A stretch of DNA of 64,000 nucleotides, taken from Acetobacter malorum (lineage in GTDB: Bacteria; Pseudomonadota; Alphaproteobacteria; Acetobacterales; Acetobacteraceae). The stretch is taken from positions 1-64,000 of the forward strand of contig NZ_JOPG01000008.1 in the NCBI RefSeq assembly GCF_002153605.1, written 5' to 3'. The notes under the pieces were generated by a model. That model saw only the letters and a program-made list of their open reading frames with translations. It was not told the origin of the DNA and made no database searches. How positions within the stretch are numbered: position 1 is the stretch's first letter; each line of letters starts with the position of its first letter. Below, piece by piece: positions 52,254 to 61,551 of the stretch. Position numbers and translations under genes: made by a program.

Positions 52254-54599
52254 ATGTTGTCACGCAATCTTGAGCAGACGCTACATCGGGCACTTATTCT
52301 GGCCGGCGAGCGGCATCATGAATATGCCACGCTGGAGCACCTGCTGCTTGCCCTGGTTGATGATGCGGACGCCGTAACGGTGTTCCGGGCGTGCGGTGTT
52401 GATCTTGAACGCCTGCGCACCGATCTGACAGGTTTTCTTGATAAAGATCTGGCCGGGCTGGCCTCAGACCGCCCGACCGAACCCAAACCAACGGCCGCGT
52501 TCCAGCGCGTGATTCAGCGTGCGGCCATTCATGTACAGTCCACCGGGCGGGATGAAGTGACCGGGGCCAATGTGCTCGTGGCCCTGTTTGCCGAGCGTGA
52601 AAGCCATGCTGTGTATTTCCTGCAGTTGCAGGACATGACGCGGCTGGATGCTGTCAATTTCCTTTCTCACGGTATTGCCAAGGCACCGGACCGTTCAACG
52701 CGCCGCCCTGTAACGGGCACCGGCAACAATTCCGGCCCTGAAAAGGGTGAAGACTCTGAACGCGGTGAAGCACGCACCCAGAAAAATCAGGATGCGCTGT
52801 CGACGTATTGCGTCAATCTCAACGCCAAGGCGGAAGCCGGTAAGGTCGATCCGCTGATCGGGCGTGATGAGGAAGTTGAACGCACCATCCAGATCCTGTG
52901 CCGCCGCACCAAGAACAACCCGCTGTATGTGGGCGATCCGGGTGTGGGCAAAACAGCGATTGCCGAAGGGCTGGCCCGCCGCATTGTGGAAGGCAACGTG
53001 CCGGAAGTGCTGCTGAAGGCCACCATCTATTCTCTGGATATGGGGGCGCTACTGGCTGGCACCCGCTACCGTGGGGATTTTGAAGAACGCCTGAAAGCTG
53101 TGGTGACGGAGCTGGATCAGGACCCGCACGGCATCCTGTTTATTGATGAAATCCACACGGTCATCGGCGCCGGGGCGACGTCTGGCGGGGCGATGGATGC
53201 GTCCAACCTGCTCAAACCTGCACTGGCTGCGGGAACGCTGCGGTGCATTGGCTCCACGACTTATAAAGAGTTCCGCCAGCACTTTGAAAAGGACCGCGCA
53301 CTGGTGCGCCGGTTCCAGAAAATTGATGTGCCGGAACCGAGTGTGGATGATGCCGTCAAAATTCTGCGCGGCCTGAAGAGCAGCTACGAAAAGCACCACA
53401 AGGTGCGCTACACGGATGACGCCATTCGTGGGGCGGTGGAGCTATCGGCCAAATATATTCATGACCGCAAGCTGCCGGATAAGGCGATTGACGTGATTGA
53501 TGAGGTCGGTGCGTCCCGTATGCTTCAGCCGGAAGGGCGGCGGCGGAAAACCGTCAACCTGAAGGACGTGGAAGACATCATTGCCCGCATTGCGCGCATT
53601 CCGCCCAAGAGCATCTCGGCGGATGACAAGGAAGTGCTGCGGTCTCTGGAGCGCGACCTGAAGGGCATGGTGTTCGGGCAGGATCAGGCGATCGATACGC
53701 TCTCTGCGGCGATCAAGCTGTCCCGTGCCGGGCTGCGTGACCCTGAAAAGCCGATTGGTAACTATCTCTTCTCCGGTCCTACAGGCGTAGGGAAAACCGA
53801 GGTGGCGCGCCAGCTGTCCACCACGCTGGGGATTGAGCTGATCCGCTTTGACATGTCCGAATATATGGAGCGGCACTCCATCTCGCGTCTGCTGGGGGCT
53901 CCTCCGGGCTATGTCGGGTTTGATCAGGGTGGCCTGCTGACCGATGCCATCGACCAGCATCCGCATGCAGTCCTGTTGCTGGATGAAATCGAGAAAGCCC
54001 ACCCGGACCTGTACAACGTGCTGCTGCAGGTGATGGACCACGGGCGGCTGACGGACCATAACGGCAAGACGGTCGACTTCCGGAATGTCATCCTGATTAT
54101 GACCACCAATGCCGGGGCCTCTGACCTCAGCAAGGAAGCGATCGGCTTTGGTCGGGATGCGCGGGAAGGGGAAGATGAGGAGGCAATCAAACGCCTGTTC
54201 ACCCCGGAATTCCGCAACCGCTTGGATGCCATTATCCCGTTTGCCAACCTCACGCCGGAAACGGTGGGCTGCGTGGTCGAGAAGTTTGTGCTTCAGCTGG
54301 AAGCTCAGCTTGCAGACCGTAACGTGACCATCGAGCTTTCTTCCGCAGCCAAGGAGTGGCTGGCAGAGCGTGGGTATGACCGGCTTTACGGTGCGCGTCC
54401 GCTGGGGCGTGTCATTCAGGAGTTCATCAAGAAGCCGCTGGCTGAAGAACTGCTGTTTGGCAAGTTGACTAAGGGCGGCGCTGTGAAGATCGGCCTGAAG
54501 AACGACGCACTCGTGTTCGATATCCTGCCGACCAAAACATCTGGCAGTGCAAAAGAAGATGAGGCCGGCAATGAGCGGGAAGAAGAAGCCGCCGACTGA
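52254..54599 (+). CDS. clpA: ATP-dependent Clp protease ATPase ClpA
   Basis: 781 residues: the double Clp N-domain (about 1-145), first AAA+ (Walker [14 protein letters not shown], Walker [15 protein letters not shown]), second AAA+ ([15 protein letters not shown] and [15 protein letters not shown]), sensor and C-terminal D2-small domain [12 protein letters not shown]. The IGL-type ClpP loop is consistent with a ClpP partner. Ends with an acidic tail. GGAAAGGAGC precedes the ATG. Pairs with clpS and ends in a perfect terminator. Confidence 0.97.
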   Translation: MLSRNLEQTLHRALILAGERHHEYATLEHLLLALVDDADAVTVFRACGVDLERLRTDLTGFLDKDLAGLASDRPTEPKPTAAFQRVIQRAAIHVQSTGRDEVTGANVLVALFAERESHAVYFLQLQDMTRLDAVNFLSHGIAKAPDRSTRRPVTGTGNNSGPEKGEDSERGEARTQKNQDALSTYCVNLNAKAEAGKVDPLIGRDEEVERTIQILCRRTKNNPLYVGDPGVGKTAIAEGLARRIVEGNVPEVLLKATIYSLDMGALLAGTRYRGDFEERLKAVVTELDQDPHGILFIDEIHTVIGAGATSGGAMDASNLLKPALAAGTLRCIGSTTYKEFRQHFEKDRALVRRFQKIDVPEPSVDDAVKILRGLKSSYEKHHKVRYTDDAIRGAVELSAKYIHDRKLPDKAIDVIDEVGASRMLQPEGRRRKTVNLKDVEDIIARIARIPPKSISADDKEVLRSLERDLKGMVFGQDQAIDTLSAAIKLSRAGLRDPEKPIGNYLFSGPTGVGKTEVARQLSTTLGIELIRFDMSEYMERHSISRLLGAPPGYVGFDQGGLLTDAIDQHPHAVLLLDEIEKAHPDLYNVLLQVMDHGRLTDHNGKTVDFRNVILIMTTNAGASDLSKEAIGFGRDAREGEDEEAIKRLFTPEFRNRLDAIIPFANLTPETVGCVVEKFVLQLEAQLADRNVTIELSSAAKEWLAERGYDRLYGARPLGRVIQEFIKKPLAEELLFGKLTKGGAVKIGLKNDALVFDILPTKTSGSAKEDEAGNEREEEAAD

Positions 54600-54625
54600 T
54601 CCGGCTTATGATTAAGACAAAAGGA

Positions 54626-54663
54626 AACGGCCCGTCTGGATAGTCAGACGGGCCGTTTTTTTA
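54626..54663 (+). terminator. Terminator of clpA
   Basis: Perfect 13-base stem (54626-54638 with 54645-54657), 6-base loop and TTTTTTT. It also overlaps the end of the converging DUF3465 gene. Confidence 0.95.
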
Positions 54664-55158
54664 TTCGTAGCGCGTGCCATTTACAGTCACGTAGCCCGGC
54701 ACATGCCAGGATCTGCCGGTGCCGTGATGCGTCCAGTCCACGCCCTGCCGGCGGATGGAATCGTAATAGTAGCGGCCAACGACTTCCACCTGATCCCCTT
54801 TGTTGACCCACGGCCAGGCCGGGGCGTGCATTTCATCCAGCCCCGAGACAATACGGATGGACACCGTGGGCGTTACAGCAAGATAGAAATAACCATGCCA
54901 GCCGCTACGGGTGTGCTGCGCTTTGGGGCTGACAGCCAGCACGCTCCCGCAGATATGCACAGGGGTGTCTGTTCTGGCCCCGCCATTTTCAAAAGCGAGC
55001 TGTTTGGACAGAAAATCCTGATTGTCGCAGGTGGGGGAGACAGTCTGGGCGACATCAGTCCTTTCGGTATGTCTGCTGCGGGCCTGTGCCGGCGGTGTCA
55101 GGCTTGTAAGGCCTGCAAGCAGCAGAGCAGCGGCAGGAAGCAGGCGGGAATATGCCAT
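54661..55158 (-). CDS. DUF3465-like exported protein
   Basis: About 165 residues: signal peptide (about 1-27, LLPAAALLLAGLTSL) and a beta-rich domain with VHICGSVLAVSPK, GWHGYFYLAVTPTVSIRIVS, NKGDQVEVVGRYYY and the DUF3465 ending VDWTHHGTGR. Probably a periplasmic OB-fold-like protein of unknown function. Two tandem ATGs (55161, 55158) leave the exact start open. It lies 18 bases upstream of... the ppk2 gene precedes it on the same strand, so the two may be co-transcribed. Confidence 0.78.
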   Translation of the reverse strand: MAYSRLLPAAALLLAGLTSLTPPAQARSRHTERTDVAQTVSPTCDNQDFLSKQLAFENGGARTDTPVHICGSVLAVSPKAQHTRSGWHGYFYLAVTPTVSIRIVSGLDEMHAPAWPWVNKGDQVEVVGRYYYDSIRRQGVDWTHHGTGRSWHVPGYVTVNGTRYE

Positions 55159-55176
55159 CATAAACAACAGGACCTT

Positions 55177-56073
55177 TTACTTTTTCTCAGCCATCAGGCG
55201 GGCGCGATAGTCATCCAGAGATTTGGAGACTTCCGGATCAGGCTTCGGGGCTGTCTGATTTAGCCCCTTCAGGGCGCGGATAATCGCCCCAATCACCACA
55301 AGCCGGGCATACCATTTATGGTTGGAGGGCACCACAATCCACGGTGCATGCGGGCGCGCGGTCTCGGCAATGGCGTCCTGATAGGCCTTGGTATAGTCGT
55401 CCCAGTATTCCCGCTCATGCATGTCAGAGGGGGAGAATTTCCAGCGTTTTTCCGGCACGTCCAGCCGTTCCAGAAGGCGCTGGCGCTGTTCTTCTCTGGA
55501 AATATGCAGGAAGAATTTCAGCACAATCGTCCCTTGCCGGTTCAGGTAGTGTTCCAGATGGCGGATATCGCTGTAACGGCCTTTCCAGAATTCCGGCGTG
55601 TTGATTGGCCCGGGTAGATGCTCGTGGTCCAGAATTTCCGGGTGCACCCGGGTGACCAGCACATCTTCATACTGACTGCGGTTGAAAATCGCGATGCGGC
55701 CAACCTGCGGCGCTGCGGCGTGGATACGCCACAAAAATCCATGCTGGAGTTCTGCCGGACCGGGCTGCTTGAAGGAGGTGACGGTGACGCCCTGCGGGTT
55801 CACGCCGGACATCACATGCTTGATGGTGCCGTCTTTTCCCGCAGCATCCATCCCTTGCAGGATAATCAGCATGGAACTGGTCTGGTTGGCGTAGAGCAGA
55901 TCCTGTAATTCCTGCAACTGCTCCTTTACTGTCTTGAGCAGCTTGGCGCCGTCTTCCTTGGTCAGTCCGAGATTACCATCATCATCCGGGTTGAATTTAC
56001 TGAGATCGAATTTGTCTCCATCAGTAACGTGGTAGCTGTCCAGAGCGCGCAGGAATTTAGCGAGTTTATTCAT
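55177..56073 (-). CDS. ppk2: Polyphosphate kinase 2 family (polyphosphate:nucleotide phosphotransferase)
   Basis: 298 residues. Transfers phosphate between polyphosphate and nucleotides. Walker A ILQGMDAAGKDGTIKHVMSG, Walker B IFNRSQYEDVL, the lid RHLEHYLNRQGTIVLKFFLH and IVVPSNHKWYARLVV are in order; the FKQPGPAELQHGFLWRIH stretch is typical. Whether it prefers AMP, ADP or both is not told. DUF3465 gene follows after 18 bases. Confidence 0.94.
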   Translation of the reverse strand: MNKLAKFLRALDSYHVTDGDKFDLSKFNPDDDGNLGLTKEDGAKLLKTVKEQLQELQDLLYANQTSSMLIILQGMDAAGKDGTIKHVMSGVNPQGVTVTSFKQPGPAELQHGFLWRIHAAAPQVGRIAIFNRSQYEDVLVTRVHPEILDHEHLPGPINTPEFWKGRYSDIRHLEHYLNRQGTIVLKFFLHISREEQRQRLLERLDVPEKRWKFSPSDMHEREYWDDYTKAYQDAIAETARPHAPWIVVPSNHKWYARLVVIGAIIRALKGLNQTAPKPDPEVSKSLDDYRARLMAEKK

Positions 56074-56219
56074 AAATCTGCTTCTTCATTCTCTTTCCTG
56101 CCCACAGGCACGTCTGAGGGCGGAGGGTGATAAGACGGGCCACAAAGGCCAAATGGTCAGGGCCTGAAATCAGGCAGACCCACGCTGAAAAGGTTGCTAA
56201 AAAAACGCGGGCACCACAT

Positions 56220-56834
56220 ATGCACCCTATGGCTTTTCCGCATATTTCCCTTCTTGAACGCTCAGTCCGCCCCGGCGGGACGTTAACCGGCCTGCTTCTG
56301 GTGGCAACGCCAGCCCTCAGCGTAACCCCTTTTGACAGAAGTGTCATATATTTGTGCGCACATGCCTCGGGAGAGGGGGCGATGGGTCTGGTCATTAACC
56401 GTCGTCTGCCCAAACCGGGCTTTGAAGACCTGCTTGAACAGTTGGAAATTGCTCCGGCGCCGCCGTTGCGGCGGCTAGGCTTGTGTGCCGGAGGCCCGCT
56501 GGAAGATACGCGTGGTTTTGTTTTGCATTCGTCCGACTGGAAAGGCGAGGGCAGTATGCCGGTCACAGGTTCGGCCACGCTGACTGCCAGCCTGGATGTG
56601 CTGAAGGAGATTGCCGAGGGTGGTGGCCCGCGGGATGCCCTGTTAGCCATGGGGCATGCAAGCTGGGAGGCCGGGCAGCTGGAAGAGGAAATTTTCCAGC
56701 ATGACGCATGGCTGCTGGCGCCCGCCAGCCGTGAGATTGTGTTCGGGCATGACCATGCCGCCAAATGGCGGCAGGCTCTGGCCTCGATCAATATCGACCC
56801 CATTCGGCTGACCGGACGCGCCGGTCACGCCTGA
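56220..56834 (+). CDS. YqgE/AlgH family protein
   Basis: About 204 residues. Family pattern: LTGLLLVATPALSVTPFDRS, VIYLCAHASGEGAMGLVINR, LCAGGPLEDTRGFVLHS and DALLAMGHASWEAGQLEEEI. The function is not fixed; members are near hypoxanthine or alginate genes in other bacteria. The ATG is uncertain (56220 or 56229; the frame is open to 56127). Divergent from ppk2 and converging with the porin gene. Confidence 0.88.
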   Translation: MHPMAFPHISLLERSVRPGGTLTGLLLVATPALSVTPFDRSVIYLCAHASGEGAMGLVINRRLPKPGFEDLLEQLEIAPAPPLRRLGLCAGGPLEDTRGFVLHSSDWKGEGSMPVTGSATLTASLDVLKEIAEGGGPRDALLAMGHASWEAGQLEEEIFQHDAWLLAPASREIVFGHDHAAKWRQALASINIDPIRLTGRAGHA

Positions 56835-56841
56835 GGCTGGC

Positions 56842-58611
56842 TTAAAAGCGAAAGACGAAGTTGGACTGGTAATAGGTGCCGCTGGAGCCGCCGGCACGGT
56901 TCAGGGCGTTGGACGTCATGAAGCGCGAGACATACTGCGTCCAGGAGAGATGCGTGTTGATCTGCCAGGCAAGAGACGCCTGCGGAGCCATGCCCACAAA
57001 CTTCCCCTTAAACTGATAAGGGAAGCTGTAAGAGCCGGAGGATTTGTAAACAGGATCATTCGGGCTGTAGCGCCAGAAAAGCGGATACTTGACCTGAAAG
57101 CTGAGAGATTTGAAAAATGTTGCACGGATGAGCGGAGCAACGCTGATCAGGTTTGAACCTGTCATATACGTTGTAGTGTCCAGATAGTTGGTCTGGGGGT
57201 TGAAAGGCGAGATGTAGGTGCCAATCGCCCCGGACGTTTTGCGCGCATTGCCGCCTGAATACACATCCGTTTGCAATCCTGCGAACGTATGAAAGCGATC
57301 ATGCGGAATACGGTAGCCTACCAGCGTATTGAGCGCATAGGCATTCACGTTTCTGGATTGATTGGTCTTGGCGTATTTGAAGACGCCGCCCTGCCAGATG
57401 CCACCAAGAGAAAATTCAAACGGTCCGGCAATGCCATGCCAGCGTACGCCAAAATTGTTGCGTGTGTTGGACCCGTTCTGGCTGCCTTTGGCTGTGGCAA
57501 TTGCTCCGGATGAACCTGAGAGTTTGTAACCCACATAAAACACATCCAGAAAGGAGTTGTATCTGTCCCCCATGAAGCGCCCATCCGGGGGTGCCCATGT
57601 CATGTTGAAACCATACAGGCGGGTATTATAGTTTTCCGTATCGTGGAACATCTTGTTCTGGCTGTCATTGGTCTGCACAAAGTCCCAGCCATCAATGCGG
57701 ATGCGTGGCCAGACCATATAAGCGCGAAAACCGTTCCATGAGAGCGGGACGTTGGGCGTTTCCCGGTTGTACAGCATGTAAGAGGGGGCATCCAGAAACT
57801 GCTGCCGTCCGAACATGAAACCGCTTTTGGCCCCCAGCATGGACCATTTCGTTTCAATAAAAGCCTGCTGGGCATCAAGACGTTTGCGGTAGGTGCTGCC
57901 GTACCCATAGCCGTTCCAGCCTGCGGCATCGGCGTTGACGAGCTGGCCGAATAGGCGGACGTGGGACCCCAGATGCAGGTCTGCGCCATACAGGTTGCGC
58001 ACGGCAAAGCGCCCGGAATCATTATTATGCTGTGTGCCGAGGTTAGGGCGGCTTTCAAACCAGTTTCTCAGGCGTGTCTCCCCTGAAAAACTGAGCCATA
58101 TTGAGCCACTTTCATTCAACGCAATATATTTAATCAGATCAAACGGGTCTTTCCGTTTGGATTTGTCGCGCAGGCGGCTCCAGTCTTCCGCCCAGGGGGC
58201 GACACCATATTCGCCAACCGGGCCAAAACCTGCGGCCTCACCATTGCCACGGTTAAACACGCCCCAGTCATATTGATGCCCGGAAACACGCCCCTGCACA
58301 CCTGTTGTCCGGACAGGCTGTCCAACAGGGTTGGCATGGGGATACAGGACCACGGGCGGCATGGGCGGAGGGGGCTGGCTGGCAGAGGGCTTCACCACAA
58401 TACGCTCACGGTCCTGCGGCAGATAGACAGAGGAGGACTGGCCCGCATTTTTCTGCGTGGTTGCCTTGGGTGCCGCCGGAGAGACAGCTCCCGGTTCAGC
58501 CAGGGCACAGGACAGCGAAAGAGCGGAAGACGCCACAGCAGAAGCGAGCAGGAGTGCGTGGTTTAAGCCCGGTTTCCCGGCGAACAAGGCGTGAGAGCTG
58601 AGGCGAACCAT
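56842..58611 (-). CDS. Alginate-export-type outer-membrane porin
   Basis: 589 residues. Signal peptide (about 10-35, ALLLASAVASSALSLSCALA), a Pro-rich linker, then a beta-barrel with the alginate-export family pattern: SIWLSFSGETRLRNWF, GADLHLGSHVRLFGQLVNAD, DAQQAFIETKWSMLGAKSGF, FMFGRQQFLDAPSYMLYNRE, ending in a C-terminal Phe (SNFVFRF) as outer-membrane proteins do. The name does not prove alginate transport; acetic acid bacteria use such barrels for other solutes. Start at 58611 (GGA 8 bases upstream) keeps the signal peptide correct. Divergent from the sulfate-binding gene. Confidence 0.85.
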   Translation of the reverse strand: MVRLSSHALFAGKPGLNHALLLASAVASSALSLSCALAEPGAVSPAAPKATTQKNAGQSSSVYLPQDRERIVVKPSASQPPPPMPPVVLYPHANPVGQPVRTTGVQGRVSGHQYDWGVFNRGNGEAAGFGPVGEYGVAPWAEDWSRLRDKSKRKDPFDLIKYIALNESGSIWLSFSGETRLRNWFESRPNLGTQHNNDSGRFAVRNLYGADLHLGSHVRLFGQLVNADAAGWNGYGYGSTYRKRLDAQQAFIETKWSMLGAKSGFMFGRQQFLDAPSYMLYNRETPNVPLSWNGFRAYMVWPRIRIDGWDFVQTNDSQNKMFHDTENYNTRLYGFNMTWAPPDGRFMGDRYNSFLDVFYVGYKLSGSSGAIATAKGSQNGSNTRNNFGVRWHGIAGPFEFSLGGIWQGGVFKYAKTNQSRNVNAYALNTLVGYRIPHDRFHTFAGLQTDVYSGGNARKTSGAIGTYISPFNPQTNYLDTTTYMTGSNLISVAPLIRATFFKSLSFQVKYPLFWRYSPNDPVYKSSGSYSFPYQFKGKFVGMAPQASLAWQINTHLSWTQYVSRFMTSNALNRAGGSSGTYYQSNFVFRF

Positions 58612-58700
58612 GAGATTTTCCAGAAAGGAGCGGACAGCCGGGATTATGAGAAGTCTCATAAACACTAAATTAATTCGTATTTTGTGAATTAAACATAACA

Positions 58701-58738
58701 CGATAAAAATCGCAATATAGGAAACGATAAAATATCGT
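58701..58738. promoter_or_regulatory. Two inverted repeats in the porin-sbp divergent promoter
   Basis: CGAT-AAAA-ATCG at 58701-58712 and ACGATA-AAA-TATCGT at 58724-58738, both perfect, start to start 23 bases apart. Nearby GTGAATTAAA occurs at 58684 and again at 58913. Bases 58612-58991 otherwise hold only AT-rich spacer and one tiny frame. Likely operator half-sites for a regulator not identified. Confidence 0.5.
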
Positions 58739-58841
58739 ATTAAATTTTCAGCCGGATTGGGGTGCCATGTGGTGCTGTCATCTTGTTTCTAGTGCAGAAA
58801 AATCTTCAATTTTTCGTGCTGGAATGTGGTGGGAGAATAAA

Positions 58842-58916
58842 ATGAAAAAGCGAAATTTAAAAAACGAAATAAAATGTATATTGCTGTCAGGAAAATTAAC
58901 GCGCATGATATCGTGA
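58842..58916 (+). CDS. Tiny open frame (24 residues), possible leader peptide
   Basis: ATG with GGGAG 7 bases upstream, then a strongly basic peptide starting KKRNLKNEIKCILLSG and a TGA stop, 75 bases before the sulfate-binding gene. AT-rich codons. It could be a leader peptide or mere chance. Confidence 0.25.
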   Translation: MKKRNLKNEIKCILLSGKLTRMIS

Positions 58917-58991
58917 ATTAAATATATGAGGAGCCGTGCTGTGTGTGATCGGTCGGTCAGGCAAGGCTTCTGGTAGTGCGGAGAGACTGGA

Positions 58992-60032
58992 ATGACACAT
59001 AAATCCCCCCTTCTATCCCGGCGCTCCTTTTTGGGGGCAGCCTCTCTGGCTGGCGGGCTTGTTGCCGGGGGAGGGCTGTGGGCCTCATCCTCTTCCGCAG
59101 CAAGCGCGCAGCTGCTGAATGTGTCCTACGACCCGACGCGGGAGCTGTATGCCGAGATTAACCGTGCGTTTGCGGCCTTCTGGGCCAAGGCGCATCCCGG
59201 TGAGTCAGTATTTGTCCGCACCTCCAATGGCGGGTCCGGCGCGCAGGCGCGGTCTGTGCTGGAAGGGGCTCCGGCAGATGTGGTCACCTTGGGCCTGGCT
59301 TATGACATTGATATTCTGGCGCAGCATAACTTGCTGGCGGCAGACTGGCAGACACGCCTGCCGCATAATGCCACACCCTATACCAGCACGATTGTGTTTC
59401 TGGTGCGCAAGGGAAATCCCAAAAAGATTCAGGACTGGAGTGATCTGGTGCGGGATGACGTCAAGGTCGTGACCCCCAACCCGAAAACCTCTGGTGGCGC
59501 ACGCTGGAATTATCTGGCCGCATGGGGCTGGGCGCTGAAGCAGCCCGGTGGGTCGGAAGAGGCGGCGCGGGCGTATCTGAAAGCCCTGTTCAGCCATGTG
59601 CCCGTGCTGGATACCGGCGCGCGTGGGGCCACAAACAGCTTTGTGCAGCGTGGTCTGGGGGATGTCCTGCTGGCGTGGGAGGATGAGGCCCTGCTGGCAA
59701 CGAAGGATATCGGGCCGGATCAGTTTGACCTCGTGGTGCCAAAACTGACCATTCTGGCCGAACCGCCAGTTGCTGTGGTGGACAGTAATGTTGCCAAACA
59801 TGGCACGCAGGCTCAGGCCCAGGCGTACGTGAATTTCCTGTTCTCACCCGAAGGGCAGAGGATTGGCGCAAAGCATTATTTCCGCCCGGTTGATGCGGCT
59901 GTGGCTGCGGAAAACACGGCGCGTTTCCCCAAGGTTGAAACGTTCGATATCGCCAGTCTGGGTGGCTGGGCCGCCGTCCAAAAAAAGCATTTTAGTGAAG
60001 GCGGCGTGTTCGACCAGATTTCACAGGGCTAA
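58992..60032 (+). CDS. Sulfate/thiosulfate ABC transporter substrate-binding protein
   Basis: 346 residues. Tat-type signal SRRSFLGAASLAGGL (twin Arg at 10-11) and a cleavage region near SAASAQ. The Sbp/CysP pattern follows: NVSYDPTRELYAEIN, RTSNGGSGAQARSVLEGA, ADVVTLGLAYDIDIL and NPKTSGGARWNYLAAWGWAL, ending with VAKHGTQAQAQAYVNFLFSP. Binds sulfate or thiosulfate in the periplasm. Permease and ATPase genes (cysT/W/A) are not next to it; the next gene is on the opposite strand. Confidence 0.92.
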   Translation: MTHKSPLLSRRSFLGAASLAGGLVAGGGLWASSSSAASAQLLNVSYDPTRELYAEINRAFAAFWAKAHPGESVFVRTSNGGSGAQARSVLEGAPADVVTLGLAYDIDILAQHNLLAADWQTRLPHNATPYTSTIVFLVRKGNPKKIQDWSDLVRDDVKVVTPNPKTSGGARWNYLAAWGWALKQPGGSEEAARAYLKALFSHVPVLDTGARGATNSFVQRGLGDVLLAWEDEALLATKDIGPDQFDLVVPKLTILAEPPVAVVDSNVAKHGTQAQAQAYVNFLFSPEGQRIGAKHYFRPVDAAVAAENTARFPKVETFDIASLGGWAAVQKKHFSEGGVFDQISQG

Positions 60033-60056
60033 CACGGCGCCCGTTCTCTGTGCGGA

Positions 60057-61469
60057 TTATAAAGGCCTGAAAGCAGACGGCGGTGGAGGGGCCATATCCG
60101 GCATGGCTCTTCCCGCAGGAGCCGTTGCTGCGCCCCACGCCGGAGGCGCGTTGAACGGGCCATAGGGCATGGCACCGGGAGCGGACATGGGGGAGAACGG
60201 AATAGGCTGCTGCTGTTCCCCCACGCCCACGGGAGCCAGCGCAAACCGGTTGCGGGGCAGGGCTTCCGGGCATTCCTCACACATCCACTGAATAATTTTT
60301 TCTCGAATTTCACAGCGCAGATCCCAGCTGCGAATGGCTGTGCGGGCGCTGGCTGTCACGCGGATCATCATGGTCTGGTCATTACAATCCGCCACCTGTG
60401 CGCTGAAGTCCTTGCCCGTCCATTGCGGGCAGGCGCGCACAATGTCTTCCAGCTTGCTGCGCAGGCGGTCCATGGGGGTGCGGTAATCGACATAGAGATA
60501 GACTGCACCAATCAGTTCCGCAGAATTGTAGGTCCAGTTTTCAAACGGTGTATCCAGAAAAAAGGCGATGGGCACAATGCGCCGCCGCCAGTCCCATGAC
60601 CGCAGAACAACATAGGTGGACGTAATTTCCTCCACCCAGGTCCAGTCACCCTGAAAGGCGATGAGATCGCCCATGCGGATAGGCTGGGTCATGGCAATCT
60701 GCACGCCGGCAAACAGGTTGGCCAGAATGGGGCGCGCGGCCAGACCAACAATCAGAGACGCCGCCCCTGCCGAGGCAAACAGGCTCAGCCCATATTCCCG
60801 CACCGGCTCAAAGGTAATCAGCTCGGCGCTGACGGTCAGCATGCCGATCAGGATTTCCGCTGCCCGCCGCAGCAGGCGGACCTGTGTGGCATGCTTACGG
60901 GCCAGAATATCGTCATCCTGATCCGCTTCCGTAAAGCGGGAGAGATAGGCATCGGAAACCAGCCGAACCGTGACGATGGTGCCGTATCCCATCACGGCGA
61001 CAAAGGTCATGAGCAGCAGGTGGGTCACACTGTCCAGCAGGTCCCCATGCAGGCCGCAGGCCGGAAGCGCCAGCCCCATGGCCATGATAACCACGGTCAG
61101 CCGGACAGGCCGCCGCAGAGATTTGGTAAGCGAGCGGACAAATGCGCCCCGTCGCGCGCCGGGAATGCGCATCAGAATACGGTCCGTCACCAGCCTGCTC
61201 AGCATGGCCGCCACCAGTCCAACCAGAAACAGCACCAGCAGGGAGACGAGGGACGCAGGAAGCCAGCTCAGCCAGCTTCTGAAAAAGGTGACCGCGGGGG
61301 TCAGCTGGTTCTGAACTGTTCTGGAAAGCGGGTCGTGTGTCAGGGCCGTTTCTGAAATAGACATGAAAAGAGAGAAATTATCCTCAAATAAGACAATGAA
61401 CAGCATCAGACCGAAAAGAGGCTGGCTGCGCGAAAGCGCCTTGCGCTTTCCCTTGCGGTAAAAACGCAT
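60057..61469 (-). CDS. Mechanosensitive ion channel (MscS family)
   Basis: 470 residues with about four to five membrane segments; the pore and beta-domain pattern is SAGAASLIVGLAARPILANL (TM3-like), GVQIAMTQPIRMGDLIAFQG and WVEEITSTYVVLRSWDWRRR. It opens on membrane tension to release osmolytes. C-terminal 60 residues form a Pro/Ala-rich tail (MSAPGAMPYGPFNAPPAWG). The N-terminus is uncertain: the ATG at 61469 gives an extra helix, the ATG at 61364 does not; neither has a ribosome site. It follows rapZ on the same strand by 82 bases. Confidence 0.88.
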   Translation of the reverse strand: MRFYRKGKRKALSRSQPLFGLMLFIVLFEDNFSLFMSISETALTHDPLSRTVQNQLTPAVTFFRSWLSWLPASLVSLLVLFLVGLVAAMLSRLVTDRILMRIPGARRGAFVRSLTKSLRRPVRLTVVIMAMGLALPACGLHGDLLDSVTHLLLMTFVAVMGYGTIVTVRLVSDAYLSRFTEADQDDDILARKHATQVRLLRRAAEILIGMLTVSAELITFEPVREYGLSLFASAGAASLIVGLAARPILANLFAGVQIAMTQPIRMGDLIAFQGDWTWVEEITSTYVVLRSWDWRRRIVPIAFFLDTPFENWTYNSAELIGAVYLYVDYRTPMDRLRSKLEDIVRACPQWTGKDFSAQVADCNDQTMMIRVTASARTAIRSWDLRCEIREKIIQWMCEECPEALPRNRFALAPVGVGEQQQPIPFSPMSAPGAMPYGPFNAPPAWGAATAPAGRAMPDMAPPPPSAFRPL

Positions 61470-61551
61470 GACGAGCGGATGAGTTTAGCTGTGCGTGCCC
61501 GATACTGCGGGACGCGGCCCCAAAGGCTGGCGCGCGGGGCGCCGGGGCGGA

